Shown piece after piece: positions 1 to 10,570 of a stretch of 64,000 bases of DNA. Where the stretch lies: contig OX393577.1 in NCBI GenBank assembly GCA_947652605.1, forward strand, positions 48,273,494 through 48,337,493. Reading direction: 5' to 3'. This DNA comes from Elmis aenea (Eukaryota; Arthropoda; Insecta; Coleoptera; Elmidae). The translations under genes were made by a program, and so were the position numbers. A model generated the notes under the pieces. The model ran no database searches. It was not told where the DNA came from and saw only the letters and a program-made list of their open reading frames with translations. Position 1 is the stretch's first letter. The number at the start of each line of letters is the position of its first letter.

Positions 1-265
1 GAAAAGTTTAATGCAGGGATCACAATAAATCATGATGTCGTTTTACAATTAATTATTGTTTGTTTATTATACTAATATAGGATCGTAGCAATCGCGTAAC
101 ATAGACAAATGGAATATGGCCCGTTTGCATAAAAGTTAAACTTGGGATTAACTACGGGATTCAACCACGTTAACCCTAGAACTATGCAAAATTGCAGTAT
201 AATTGGCGCTGATATTGCCTAGTTTTGGGAATTAACTTGTGTTTTAACATCAGTGCTGCTTTGTA

Positions 266-864
266 CAGGGTGGGCAAATTTCGATGTTTTAATAGGGAAT
301 TTCGGTAACTATAAGAGGTATCAAAAAACGGACCACGCATCCTTGATCTCCTTTTTCTAGAAAAAGTTAATGGTGAACACTAAAATTGGTTACCGTATTT
401 TGTTTTCGAGTATCGCCGATAACTGAAAAAACTTTCGCAACTTACATATTATTGAAAATAACTACATCAACCCTTATATATTTGGAAATACAAAAAAAAT
501 AAGGAATTTAAATAAGGCATAGCCAACTATGGGTTCCATTTAAAAAATGCAACTTTATGTCACAACTCAAATTTAGATTTTTTTAAGAAAAATTGTCTAC
601 GCCACTGCATTATTATCAAAAAAGTGCTCGTAGAACGTCAAAATTATTTTTGTTTATTTTAATAAACAAGTGAGATATAGTCACAAAACGGAAAGTCGAA
701 AAATCGAGTTATCTGCGATAACTCGAAAACAAAAGACGATAACCAATTTTAGTTTACCATTAACGTTTTCTCGAAATAAGAGATCGAGGATGCGCGGTCC
801 GTTTTTTGATACCTCTTATAGTTACCGAAATTCCCTATTAAAACATCGAAATTTGCCCACCCTG
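266..864. mobile_element. TA-flanked CAGGGTG foldback MITE (family 1)
   Basis: The ends read TACAGGGTGGGCAAATTTCG and its inverted copy CGAAATTTGCCCACCCTGTA, with TA duplicated outside (264-265, 865-866). The inverted arms run about 160 bp each, past the stretches GGTATCAAAAAACGGACC and its complement. No transposase is encoded. The element lies in the otk intron upstream of the first visible exon. A second copy at 33099 is broken by another insertion. Confidence 0.85.
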
Positions 865-1022
865 TACAATCAGGCCTATGTTTTTAAGGAATTTAAAGAA
901 AACAATTTTTAAGTCCATATGACTTATTAATTTTAGACGAAACTATTATCTACTGTAAAATAAAAAACTTTTAATTTTAATTTCTCTCTTAACTCTTAAC
1001 AGCAGTTTAAATTTTTTAACAG

Positions 1023-1268
1023 GGCGATCTGAAGCAGTTCTTGTTAGCTACACGTAAAAATAACCCACCAAGTCTCACCCCAGTACAATGCGTGGCGATA
1101 ATCCATCAATTAGCAAGAGGAATGGAACACCTGTCCACAGCAAGATTTATACATCGTGACTTAGCTGCAAGGAATTGTCTAGTCACTTCTGCGTTGGTCG
1201 CTAAAATTGGAATGCCGAGACTCACAAAAGAACCATACAGTCAAGAATATTGTAAGCACGTTAATCAG
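1023..1268 (+). CDS. otk: PTK7/off-track receptor pseudokinase, internal exon (catalytic-loop region)
   Basis: Partial gene; earlier exons lie left of the window. The acceptor is a pyrimidine-rich tract ending in AG at 1021-1022, the donor is GTATGT at 1269, and both ends are phase 0 (82 codons). The exon opens with GDLKQFL, continues through a helix with ARGMEHL, and holds the catalytic loop IHRDLAARN. The position of the kinase DFG motif reads MPR (in GMPRLTKEP), so the metal-binding Asp is absent, as expected for the PTK7/otk family (ALG in human PTK7). The following YSQEYCKHVNQ resembles the PTK7 activation segment. Family knowledge: PTK7/otk is a single-pass plasma-membrane co-receptor in planar polarity, Wnt and axon-guidance signalling and is catalytically inactive. 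Other receptor kinases share the HRDLAARN loop, but the GDLKQFL start, the degenerate DFG and the next exon favour PTK7/otk. Confidence 0.85.
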
Positions 1269-1282
1269 GTATGTATCGAAAC

Positions 1283-2369
1283 CAGAGAGTCGAACCGGAA
1301 CCGAACCGAAAACCGAAATTAACCGCTATTTTCAGCAGAACCGAAACCGAAATCGGAACGAAAAACTACAGAATTTAAAAACCGAAACCGTAACCGGAAC
1401 GAAATTTTATTAACGGTTAATTTCGGTTAGAACGAAAAAATATAATAACGGTTAATTTCGGTTCAATTTTTTTTCGCTTTACCATTCTACACGAAAATAT
1501 CTGTTTTAAAAACTAAAAAAAGTTGTTTTTGAGATATTTAATTTTGTAATCCGGAATCAAGTAAAAAATTCCACAAGTTATAACTGTAAAAGGATTGAGA
1601 TATGTATTTTACTTCTTCGACCATGGGACACTAAAATTTTATTACGGTCTGGTCGGTTTCGTCCCTCGACGGGGTTACCATATAACACGTGTCTTATCTA
1701 TTGTAGCAATAAAAAATGTGTTTCTGTTTTGGTTCATCTTTTTCTAAATTGTGAGAAAAAGTTCATTGCTGTTTTGTACAGTGGCTAATTCGTTCGCCTT
1801 TGTGTGTGTGAATCAGTACCGAGTGAAGAGTTAAAATTTCTAACGAAAGAATATATAATTAAATACTATTTTACTGTTAGCGTTACGATTTTTTTTCTTT
1901 TAATTAATAATTGCTTCTACAGTAATTGTCTTTTGTATTTGCGGACATATATGTTTATTTTTCAATATTATTTCGTACTTACAAAACCGCCATTTTTTTA
2001 AATTATTGTTATATAAATGTAAATAATTTTTGGATCATAGTTTGTTTTCGTTTTTGTTAATAAACTTATTTAATCTTATTAAGTTCTTATATTTTATCAA
2101 ATTCTAAAACTAAAAACGAAGAATAAAAAGAAATTGAATTAATGTTCAGACTTACTTTTAACTTGTTATTCGAGCCGGAACGGAAACTGAACCGGAACTG
2201 AACCGGAACTGAACCGGAACTGAACCGGAACTGAACCGGAACTGAACCGGAAGCGAACCGAAACTGAACCGAAATTTTCAGCCAAACCGAAACCGGAACC
2301 GGAACGAAAAACATTTTCACGGAACGTAACTGTAAACCGGAACGAAATAAATTTCGGTTCGACTCTCTG
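1283..2369. mobile_element. Non-autonomous hAT element with CCGGAAC tandem-repeat ends (family A)
   Basis: The ends are CAGAGAGTCGAACCGG and CCGGTTCGACTCTCTG-like (the right end reads GGTTCGACTCTCTG), flanked by a perfect 8-bp duplication ATCGAAAC (1275-1282, 2370-2377). Both ends carry arrays of CCGGAAC/CCGAAAC-type units in mirror orientation; the right array spans about 2171-2310. The 620-bp middle is AT-rich with no recognisable transposase. It occupies the otk intron directly after the splice donor at 1269. The open frames over the arrays are repeat artefacts. Confidence 0.9.
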
Positions 2370-2559
2370 ATCGAAACGAATTAATTATTTAATATTGCAC
2401 TTAAGACTAGGCTGCTCAATGCTCATTCTCCCGACAAAATGATTTGCGAAATAATCGTGATATATTATGGGTGCGCCAATAGTTCCAATAAGGCATTTCG
2501 GACGATATTTCTTTATGTTTATCGGTGGTAATTTGAATCATGCGTTGTTATTTTTTCAG

Positions 2560-2781
2560 ATAATTCCATTAAGATGGTTACCATACGAAGCTGTTTACGA
2601 AGACGAATATTCAACAAAAAGCGATGTGTACGCTTTCGCAGTTTTAATGTGGGAGATATTCAATCAAGGTGATCTTCCATTCCTTAAACTTAACGACAAT
2701 AGTTTTATTAATAAACTTAAAGAAAAAAGGTTAGAATGGAAAACGCATCCGACGACGCCCGTAGAACTTCAACAACTTCAG
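2560..2781 (+). CDS. otk: PTK7/off-track receptor pseudokinase, internal exon (C-lobe)
   Basis: Second readable exon, 74 codons, phase 0 at both ends. The acceptor is TTTTTTCAG at 2551-2559 and the donor GTATGT at 2782. Joined to the previous exon it reads VNQ-IIPLRWLPYEA, the P+1 loop and APE region (PYE here), then the F-helix stretch STKSDVYAFAVLMWE with the structural Asp, then an insect-specific stretch and VELQQLQ. This is the order of a tyrosine-kinase C-lobe and closely follows PTK7 (LRWMSPEA, STKSDVWAFGVLMWE). An open frame extends upstream of the acceptor and downstream of the donor, but those parts show no family similarity and are intronic. Together with the neighbouring exons it forms the end of the cytoplasmic pseudokinase domain. 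Confidence 0.85.
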
Positions 2782-3162
2782 GTATGTTATATTTATATGT
2801 TTAATAGATTACAAGCCGGGGCAAAATCGAAATGTGCTTATTTACACAGGATGGTGGGTTTTCATTTTAACCGGATTTGATTTGAAAGCGATACGATGAA
2901 TGATCCAAGAAAAAAAATAAAGCATTGCGTTAACGTACCTATGTTCAATACGGGTCGCCATTTTTTACTTATTGTTATTAAGCTATTCATATTATATGCT
3001 GGCTGTTCTCAATTTTTTGTGTTTACATTACCGTTTATTCCGGCATACCAGGTGTAATTGAAATCGGGCTCTCCCTCTTTTTTTTTCTTTAGTTTTGATT
3101 TTAGACAAACGAAATTGCAAATATGTGATATGTGCAAATATCCGGATTTTCTGAACAATTGT

Positions 3163-3560
3163 ACAGGGTGGACTATTTTCGATGCCGATACAGGGTATCT
3201 CGGTTGTTATCATAGATAGAAAAAAACTAAGTACGTAGTCTCAATTTCTCTTTACGGGAGGAATTCAATACCGTTAACAGATTTTTGATATCGATTTTAA
3301 TTTTCGAAATATAGCCAAAAACCGATTTTTGGCAATTTTCAAAAATGTTAAATATCTCGCTTAAACGAAAAGATAAAAGAAAATTTTAAAGACATTTTTG
3401 GCACGGTTTTTTGTCCTTAATAAGATAGCGATGTTCAATTGTTTTTTACTCATATCAATGCCGATATATTACACCTAACTTTCTTATTTTAAATGGCAAC
3501 CATAGTTGGCTTTGACATGAATCGAAAGCTTATTTTTGGCGCTTTTCAAAAATATATAAT
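3163..3560. repeat. One-ended remnant of a TACAGGGTGG element
   Basis: TACAGGGTGGACTATTTTCG begins at 3161. Inward it contains the recurring core AAATGGCAACCATAGTTGGC (3492-3511). No matching right terminus is visible before the Jockey fragment, so the element is truncated. Lies in an otk intron. Confidence 0.5.
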
Positions 3561-3564
3561 TTGC

Positions 3565-3798
3565 TTATATTTCAATAATATTAGTTATCCTATGGACTTG
3601 GTCAACTGTGGAGTGTTTATGTCTGAATCCAAATTGGTGATTTGGGATCAAACTTTTTCTTTCAATGATGGGTTGCATTCTCTTGAGAAGCAGTTTCTCG
3701 AAAAGTTTAGACATGATAGGTAACAGTGAAATTGGTCTATAGGATGTAGCTTCGTGTGGGCATTTACCTGGTTTTGGTATCATGACTATCTCCGCCAC
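3565..3798 (-). pseudogene. Jockey-type LINE reverse-transcriptase fragment
   Basis: The minus strand reads AEIVMIPKPGK, then SYRPISLLPIMSKLFEKLL, then IPNHQFGFRHKHSTVDQVHRI. This is the N-terminal part of a Jockey-clade reverse transcriptase, upstream of the catalytic FADD motif. A stop lies just upstream at 3799-3801 and the reading ends after about 77 residues. It is a short dead fragment stranded in the last otk intron, antisense to the gene. Confidence 0.85.
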
Positions 3799-3894
3799 CT
3801 AGATATAATAAATAAGAAAGTTTAACGCATAAAAAAATTTAAATTACTTCGTTCTTTATTTTGGCAACACTTCACTACTTTGAGCATCTGAAAT

Positions 3895-4079
3895 CCTGAT
3901 CCGGCTAGGTATTTCTTGGTATGCACAAAATGAGGACGAAAAGCTTTTTTTTTTGTTACCAGCGCCTGTTTTTTTTTCAGTTTTTTAATAACATTTTATT
4001 TTAACTCGGCCCTTTATCAAAATAACCGACCCCGCATTTATTTTCGTACACGGCCCCGCAGACCACAGGACCGGCTCTG
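3895..4079. mobile_element. Small hAT-like MITE, CAGGACCGG family (degenerate copy)
   Basis: The left end CTGATCCGGCTAGG and right end GACCGGCTCTG form an imperfect inverted pair. Related copies lie at 7214-7425 and 9614-9838. No clear target duplication. Lies in the last otk intron. Confidence 0.4.
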
Positions 4080-4572
4080 CATATTATTAAGTTGCAAAAA
4101 AACTGTATAAAACAGGAATACATACTACCGCGATATCTTTTAAGTATTTCCAAATGAAAAGCATATGCTAACCAAACTAAAAAGGTGTGTGAAGAATCTT
4201 ACGTAGTTTTTGATTCTGAACAACGTTTATATTTACAGTTTTGTCGTAAAATAATCAGGGGAGCCAATATTTACAACTATTTAATTTTGCATGGTAAAGT
4301 CTTATGTACGATACTCTCAGTTAACACCCTGTAAAAATCTACGTTTGCTTAACTTCAAATGCAAATATTGCGTAAACGCAATTTTTCCATTTATTTTAAG
4401 TGTTCCTATGTTTTTACAAAAAGTAATGTTTTAAAAAATCGTGTACAAAATATGTTATTTCGAAATTATTATCTTAAAAACATACATATTTAAAAAACGG
4501 ATAAAAACTACCTTCATTTATATACATATTAAATACACCGCGGCTTACATAATGTGTTTTTTAATTTCTTAG

Positions 4573-4659
4573 GAATCTTGCTGGGACACGAATCCAAAGA
4601 ATCGCCCAACATTTGACCATCTCGTCAAAGAAATCGGCAAAATTCTGAAGTCACTGTAA
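4573..4659 (+). CDS. otk: PTK7/off-track receptor pseudokinase, terminal exon
   Basis: Last coding exon, too short to stand out by length. It follows the acceptor TTTCTTAG (4565-4572) and continues phase 0 from the 2560-2781 exon. It encodes ESCWDTNPKNRPTF, the conserved end of tyrosine-kinase domains (C-W-x6-R-P-x-F), then a short helix ending KILKSL and a TAA stop at 4657-4659. The chain ends almost directly after the kinase fold, as in PTK7, so there is no extra C-terminal tail. With this exon the window encodes about 184 residues of the protein. Confidence 0.85.
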   Translation, partial: ESCWDTNPKNRPTFDHLVKEIGKILKSL

Positions 4660-4744
4660 ATAATTTCATCTGAGTCAAGTGAAACCAAATTTAGATCCTA
4701 ATGTCTATTTGGACAATTTTAATGCAATATAAGTTATAATAAGT

Positions 4745-4750
4745 AATAAA
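4745..4750 (+). terminator. Poly(A) signal of the otk/PTK7 gene
   Basis: AATAAA lies 86 nt after the TAA stop and is the first canonical hexamer downstream. Other AATAAA-like hexamers occur further on, so longer 3' ends are possible. Confidence 0.55.
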
Positions 4751-5212
4751 ATATTCACCTGTTCTACATGTAAGTAAATAAGCTATACTAAACGCTTCCA
4801 ATGTACTAAATTCGCCTTATTGCAACATAAGAATTTATAGAATACATTTTTATTAATTTATTTTTGACGTTTGCGCTATCATTAAGGTAATTTAAAAAAA
4901 TATTAGCTGTGACAGACTTTGATTACTGAAAAGTTGAAAAACTTTAACTAACACAATATTGTAATCTGAGGTTCGTCACATTTAACTCCCAGTTTTTTAC
5001 AAGATAAGGATGCTTTTAAAAGATAAAAAAAACTTGCACATAAAAAACTTTTAAGAATAGTGTTAGAATATACAAAAAGTGATTAATGATCATAAAATAA
5101 CGAATACCTAAGACTGCTTCCTCGTGAGGTTTAGGTAAAGTCAAGTTGAATTTATTATGACCGATCACAGTTTTAAACCTACTTTATATTAAAGGAGTTA
5201 TGCCCTATTGAC
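4751..5212. other. Region downstream of otk, no gene seen
   Basis: AT-rich DNA just after the otk poly(A) signal. It may hold an extended 3' UTR. No coding or repeat signal recognised. Confidence 0.4.
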
Positions 5213-5221
5213 AGTTTAGAT

Positions 5222-6516
5222 TAGGGTTTGGGAAGATTCGATCTTTTTAGATTCGACGAATCCGAATCGAATCCACGATTATTTTACGAATCCGAATCCG
5301 GATCCGAATCCAGTTCTAAAATTAAATGAATTGTAGTGCCATAAAAATTATTGTACGTATGGTGTTTAAAGTTCGCGCAAATTTTAAAATTACAGGCGAT
5401 TTACAATATTTGTCAGCGGTTGTCAGTTTTGTCAGTAGCGCATCAATGGGTTTTACTAACACGGTGTTAAGTTAATTCATGTTTATATTAATAATTCAAA
5501 CGGCCTTCAATCAGTTAAAATGGCACTGTATTTCATTGTTAAAGTATGAAGTAAAATAACAAGTATATTAGTATACAGGGTGTTTTACTTTTCCATGGGA
5601 CACTATTACTATCTCCGTAAATAATGAAAATACAAGGTTGATCAAATGGGACAAAAGTTAGCTATTTAGGGGTGTATTTTAAACCAGATCTTGTTTTGTT
5701 TAAAAATTCCATGGCTTGCGTGATATAACGAAAAAACCGAAATCGATCAAATTTTTTCAAACTTAAATATCTCGGCTATTGTTGCGAATACCCAAAAACG
5801 CCAAAGGAAAAAAGTTTTGTAGATTTGGTTTGCTATAAGATGGCAACAGTCAGATTTTTTTATGAATTACCGTGCGAGATATTTGACAAAACAACTTTTT
5901 TTTAAATGGCAATCGTAGTAGGTGATGACTGATTTAAAGATTATTTTTTTCTCTTTACAATGATTTAATATTTTGTATGTCTATTTTCAAAAATAAGCGA
6001 AGTAACCTAAAAAAATGCAAAATCTTAAGATAAAAATCAAGGTTATTTTTTTGCTTCAGCTTCAGAGAAGTTCTTTCTGAATTGGTTGACCTTGGTTTAA
6101 TTGTTATGATTGCTCGATATACTTTTTCTAAATAGTTCGTTTTAATTTTGGCATTTGAAAATAATGCATTTTTTTTAAGTAGGCAAATTTATCTTGAGAC
6201 TTTGGTAATATAAGGCATTTTACCGTTTCCAATATATGATTAAGCTCTTCTTCCATCGTTAACAACTGAACGTCATCTGCAGTATTCCGCAATCACCCTC
6301 TGTTGAATGCTCTGTTTCTTCATTTTTGTCTTCTCCGTCAAACAATCGTTTCGTAGGTAATATTTGTTGCAAAATTAAGTATTTTCTCTGAAGTTGTGGT
6401 AGCATTAATGAGACCTAATCCGAGATTCGTCGAATCTTAGACCGAATATCGAATCCGAATATTTGCTGTAGGATTCGGCGAATCCGAATCCGGGTACCCG
6501 GATCCGAAAAACCCTA
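5222..6516. mobile_element. hAT element with CGAATCC tandem-repeat ends (family B)
   Basis: The ends are TAGGGTTT and AAACCCTA, flanked by AGTTTAGAT on both sides (5213-5221 and 6517-6525; an 8-bp duplication plus one shared base). Both ends carry mirrored CGAATCC-type arrays (about 5240-5315 and 6425-6510). Inside is a one-ended TACAGGGTG element from 5576. The 6230-6360 stretch is of higher complexity on the minus strand and could be decayed coding sequence, but I could not assign it. Confidence 0.85.
5576..5935. repeat. One-ended TACAGGGTG element inside the family B hAT
   Basis: TACAGGGTGTTTTACTTTTCC starts at 5574 with TA in front. It has the inner block AAATGGCAATCGTAGTAGG at about 5907, a relative of the core seen at 3492 and 36655. 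The right terminus is not visible. Confidence 0.5.
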
Positions 6517-6525
6517 AGTTTAGAT

Positions 6526-7213
6526 CTATTTATATGAATTTCTGTTTTTTAATGTCTAAAAATCAACTGTTTTGCACAAATTTGGTCAAAAAGCATCTTT
6601 ATATTGTAGGTGTGTAGTCGTAGTCATAACACTTTAAACCTGTACATATCTCTAGTTTAATCTTAGTAGTCGAATGAATGAATGTAAAAAGCATATCAAT
6701 TATTGCGATAATTATTTTAGAAGTAACGTTTCTTATTTATTGATGACTTGTGTATATTGTCCTGTTCAGCCACTACTGCACTGCCAAGAATACTCAATTA
6801 AAAATGAAAATTTAAAACTGCCACACGTATCATAAAAAATGTCGTCCTACAACTGTTTTAATAAATGTCGTGTATTTCATGGTACCCTTGAGTATTCTAG
6901 TTGTTAAAATTGTATTATTTTCCACTATATGTCAAAAAATTGTAAAAATTACACATTTATTTGATTTTTAATATAATGAAAATGCAAAGTGAAAATTATT
7001 GTAAACTAGGTGTTCCGAAATTTATTATTTTGTTACCATACGCACTACTTTAACAAGAAATAGAGGTAAAAATCAGGTAGAGAACTTTAAAATAATTCAA
7101 ATTAAAGTGAACCTTCTTCACTTTTTTTATAAAATTAAATCAGGTAACATTAATGACGGATTTAGTTTCGTTATTCTGTTGGGTTATAGTAAGTTCTAGA
7201 ACGGTATATTTAT
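6526..7213. other. AT-rich stretch, nothing recognised
   Basis: No coding exon, repeat pair or RNA gene recognised between the family B hAT and the next MITE. Confidence 0.4.
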
Positions 7214-7425
7214 CAGGACCGGACAAGGGAGTTTAAAGGGCTGGGTGTACACAAAACTGTTTTTTAAGGACATTTGTGCGTAAATAAGCATTTATTAATT
7301 TTAAGTTGATTAAAAATGTATTTAAGAGGCTGTAAATTGCTAGCATTTGTTAATTTTATTATTTAAAAAGCTAAGATAAGCCCTAATGGGAGTACATCAA
7401 ATATATCCTCCATTGCACGGCCCTG
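7214..7425. mobile_element. Small hAT-like MITE, CAGGACCGG family
   Basis: The left end CAGGACCGGACAAGG and right end GCACGGCCCTG face each other over 212 bp. The flanks (ATATTTAT, ATAAATAC) are only weakly alike, so the target duplication is doubtful. Confidence 0.5.
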
Positions 7426-7589
7426 ATAAATACATCTTAAATCGGTATTGATATATATTTGTGGCAAGTACACTCAACTTTGTTTAAAACTTAGTAGTTG
7501 TTCTGATTTAACCAAGAGTCGATGTATTTAGGCCATAAAAATATCTCTCTGCTGATACACAACAAAGGAGGCTTTGTAAATATTGCAAA

Positions 7590-8056
7590 CAGGGCATGAA
7601 ACCGGTTTTTTAAACCGGTTTAAAAAACCGGTTAACCTCTATTTTTTGTCCAAAATTGTGATTTTTAACCGAAACCGAAACCGTTATTTTTAAAGGCAAA
7701 AAAAACGGTAACCTTTAACCAAAATAATAAAAAACCGGTTTTTTAAACATCTCTTTTTAATAAAAATTATTTTGAAAAAATACAAAATCTGTATTAAATG
7801 TGATTAGTTTACCAAAAGTAATTACTGAATGCTTGATTGTACATATATTATAAAATTATAAATAGATATGTAGGTAATATCTTTTTATACTTTGCATTCC
7901 AAATCTGAATAATGTTAAAAACCGGTTAAATTAACCGGTTCTTTCAAAACCGGTTTTTTACGGAAAAAACCGGTTTTTCAACAAAAACCGTTATAAAAAT
8001 AAAGTTCTTGATTTCGGTTAACCCTTAACCAAAATTTTTTTCGGTTTCTAGCCCTG
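7590..8056. mobile_element. Non-autonomous hAT MITE with AACCGGTTTT repeat ends (family C)
   Basis: The termini CAGGGC and GCCCTG are flanked by a perfect 8-bp duplication ATTGCAAA (7582-7589, 8057-8064). Both ends consist of alternating AACCGGTTTTTT blocks, with the complementary order on the other side; the middle is about 180 bp of AT-rich DNA. Total length 467 bp, no coding capacity. Confidence 0.92.
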
Positions 8057-8064
8057 ATTGCAAA

Positions 8065-9613
8065 AAAAGCTTTCTGTTACACCTTCACCTTCATATTTTT
8101 ATTAAATAAACATGATGTATTAATGCTGAAAACTAAGTAATGCATATATGGCACTTAAAAGTTTTTATGTTCTGTTCAAAGAAAACCAATTTTTAATTTA
8201 ATTCTTAACAATTGTCCCATGATTCATGCAACAAGAGATGTGGTGCAAAAAATTATTTCTGCTTGACTTGAATCTGATTATAAATAAGCACATTTTTAGT
8301 CGCAATTCAGCGAGCCTTGTCACTCAAGTAAAAACGAATGTGTTTCGGTTAAAGGAATTTTGTAAAAAAAATTTGTTCGGAATCAAAAATTAAACCAATA
8401 AAAAATATTTAATAAGTTAACCTACTTTGATAAGATTTAAAAAATTAATAAATTATTGATGTTTTACTGAAAATTGAAATGTGTTCCATCGCCTACCTTC
8501 TCTATGATACTGTATGTCCTTATAAATGCAATTTAAATTTCTTGATAATTTTTCTTTATAAAATTTTGCAATTACTTTGATTCATGAGCAACTTTATCAG
8601 ATAAAAACAATCGTTTTTTACTGATAAGGCCCACAAAAATCGAAAATGTACTTAAAATGAGTTTAAGTGAAGCAAAAAGTTATGATATTTACATTTTTGT
8701 TATTTATTTAACAACATTTTTTGCACATGATTAATGTTTCCACACAGTTAAAGCAAAATAGTAAAATTTTAATTTTACGTTCTCTTTATGGTAACTTACA
8801 AATATGTAATGACCCATTATACATACTTATTGCTGTGTATTTTGGATTAAAACAGCGTTTGTATATACAATTTTAATAACCAGTTTTGCACAATAGCAAG
8901 TTAGTTTGATGAACTTATACTTTGCCATGATTAAATTTCTAGTGAGATCACTATGAAAACAATTTATAGACTAAAAATTAAGCTCTACATATTGGACTGA
9001 TCTCCGAATTCATGTTCATGTATAAATTTAGCTTTGCAATGTAGCTTTATAAAAAAAAATGTGTATAGCAATACTTTCAAGTAGTATCTATTCCTTGTAT
9101 TTTTTATAATATTGATGCTGGACGTAATTTTAAATAAAATAAGAAAGTTAGTAAATTATAATTGTATTTTCTGTGTGTATATTATCTGAAAGTTTTGGAC
9201 TTGATGGACTTTTTTATGACTGTTATAAACTGTGTACTCTTATAGTAATTAGTAAATTAGATAAGATGTAGTAATATATTATAAGATCACAACGTACTAC
9301 TCCTCTGTATATATTATAATGAGTAAAATTTCTGTCCAACATGTAGCGATGTAGCTTTTTATAATGATTTTGTACTTTTTTGTACTGTATTGTCGAATTT
9401 ATATACATATAATATTGCATAATCATGATTTGTGATATACATTCTAAACAGAAAATATAAAACTGTGTCTTTAGTCTGTGCTTTTTATTTACTATCCATA
9501 ATATTTAAAACTCAAGTGTAGAAATACGTGATATTCTATTGAAATTTATTTTTAAACTAGATCAATTAATTATTAAGAAACAGAAAATTCAACTAAATCA
9601 CAAACTACGAGAT
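8065..9613. other. AT-rich intergenic stretch, no gene seen
   Basis: About 1.5 kb without a supported exon or repeat pair. The short minus-strand frame at 9223-9426 is low-complexity and unconvincing. Confidence 0.4.
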
Positions 9614-9838
9614 CAGGACCGGCTCAGACGCCAGTTTTTCGGGCCTGAGACTGAGGACCAGCGCCCAGAGGGATACCGCACTTTTAAATTGCTAAGTATA
9701 TAATGTTCGTAAATTGTAAATTATGTTAAATAAAATTAGATAAATAATTTTTTGTTACATTTTTTGCGATCCTTTTGGGGCCCACTTTTAACTTTAAGGA
9801 GGTCCTACAAAATCTCTAGCTGGCTCTGTGCGGCTGTA
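9614..9838. mobile_element. Small hAT-like MITE, CAGGACCGGCTC family
   Basis: The left end CAGGACCGGCTCAGACG and right end CTAGCTGGCTCTG resemble the elements at 3895 and 7214. No clean duplication; probably old. Confidence 0.45.
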
Positions 9839-10570
9839 AAGGGTTGTCAAAATTCGATGGGATTACATGGGTATCTCGCTTAATAGTCAAGATAGAGGTT
9901 AAATTATCAAAAATGTGCAGTTTTTTGAGACAAACTCAGAACCGTTAAAATTATTCTATTATTTCCGGTTTTTGTGTTATCAGAAAAAATGTGTTTTTCA
10001 TCATATTAATAATGTGTCATATCTCCGTTATTGTTGCAAATATCGAAAAAAATTATATAGACTATTTTTAGATATTTTAGTGTAAAATCTGATGATACTC
10101 AAAAAAAAAAATTACCCTCGCGTTAAAAAGTCATGACAAAAAATAACCTTTTTTTAAATGAAAGTTATAGTTGGCTATGGCCCATTTAAATTCCTTATTT
10201 TTTTGCTCATTCCGAATATATAAGGGTTGATGTAGTTATTTTTAATAATACGTTGGTTATCAAGGTTTTTAAGTTTTTTTTAAAGAAAAACGCTGTGAAA
10301 ACTAAATAAAACAAGATGTTAAACCTTTAAAAACCCACGTGGTACAAGTTACGAAGGTTTTTTAATTTCTTGTTAAAGATAAACATTATAAATATTTTAA
10401 CATCAGATAACAACAATATAGTCGGAATCAGCAGTTATGTAGTACTTTTTTTTTAGCAACCTTTACTTTGAGATATAAAGTAAGCTTATATTTTGTAAAT
10501 GGAAACCCTAGTTGGCCACGACTTTGTATGAAAGAGCAATTTTTTAGATTGTAAAACATATACCTGGTGA
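9839..10570. repeat. Diverged CAGGGTG-type TIR element sequence
   Basis: TAAAGGGTTGTCAAAATTCG followed by GGGTATCTCGCTTA resembles the terminal blocks of the TA-flanked elements. Two relatives of the core AAATGGCAACCATAGTTGGC follow (about 10156-10180 and 10499-10520), and ATATAAGGGTTGATGTAG near 10216 also occurs inverted near 480. At least two decayed copies appear to be superimposed. Boundaries are uncertain. Confidence 0.45.

Noticed and set aside
2467..2559. Upstream extension of the second otk exon from ATG 2467
   Set aside because: An open frame without kinase similarity; a clear polypyrimidine-CAG acceptor ends at 2559 and matches the phase of the preceding exon.
1023..4659. A processed pseudogene or active receptor kinase
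   Set aside because: Introns with good splice sites exclude a processed copy; the missing DFG Asp argues against an active kinase.
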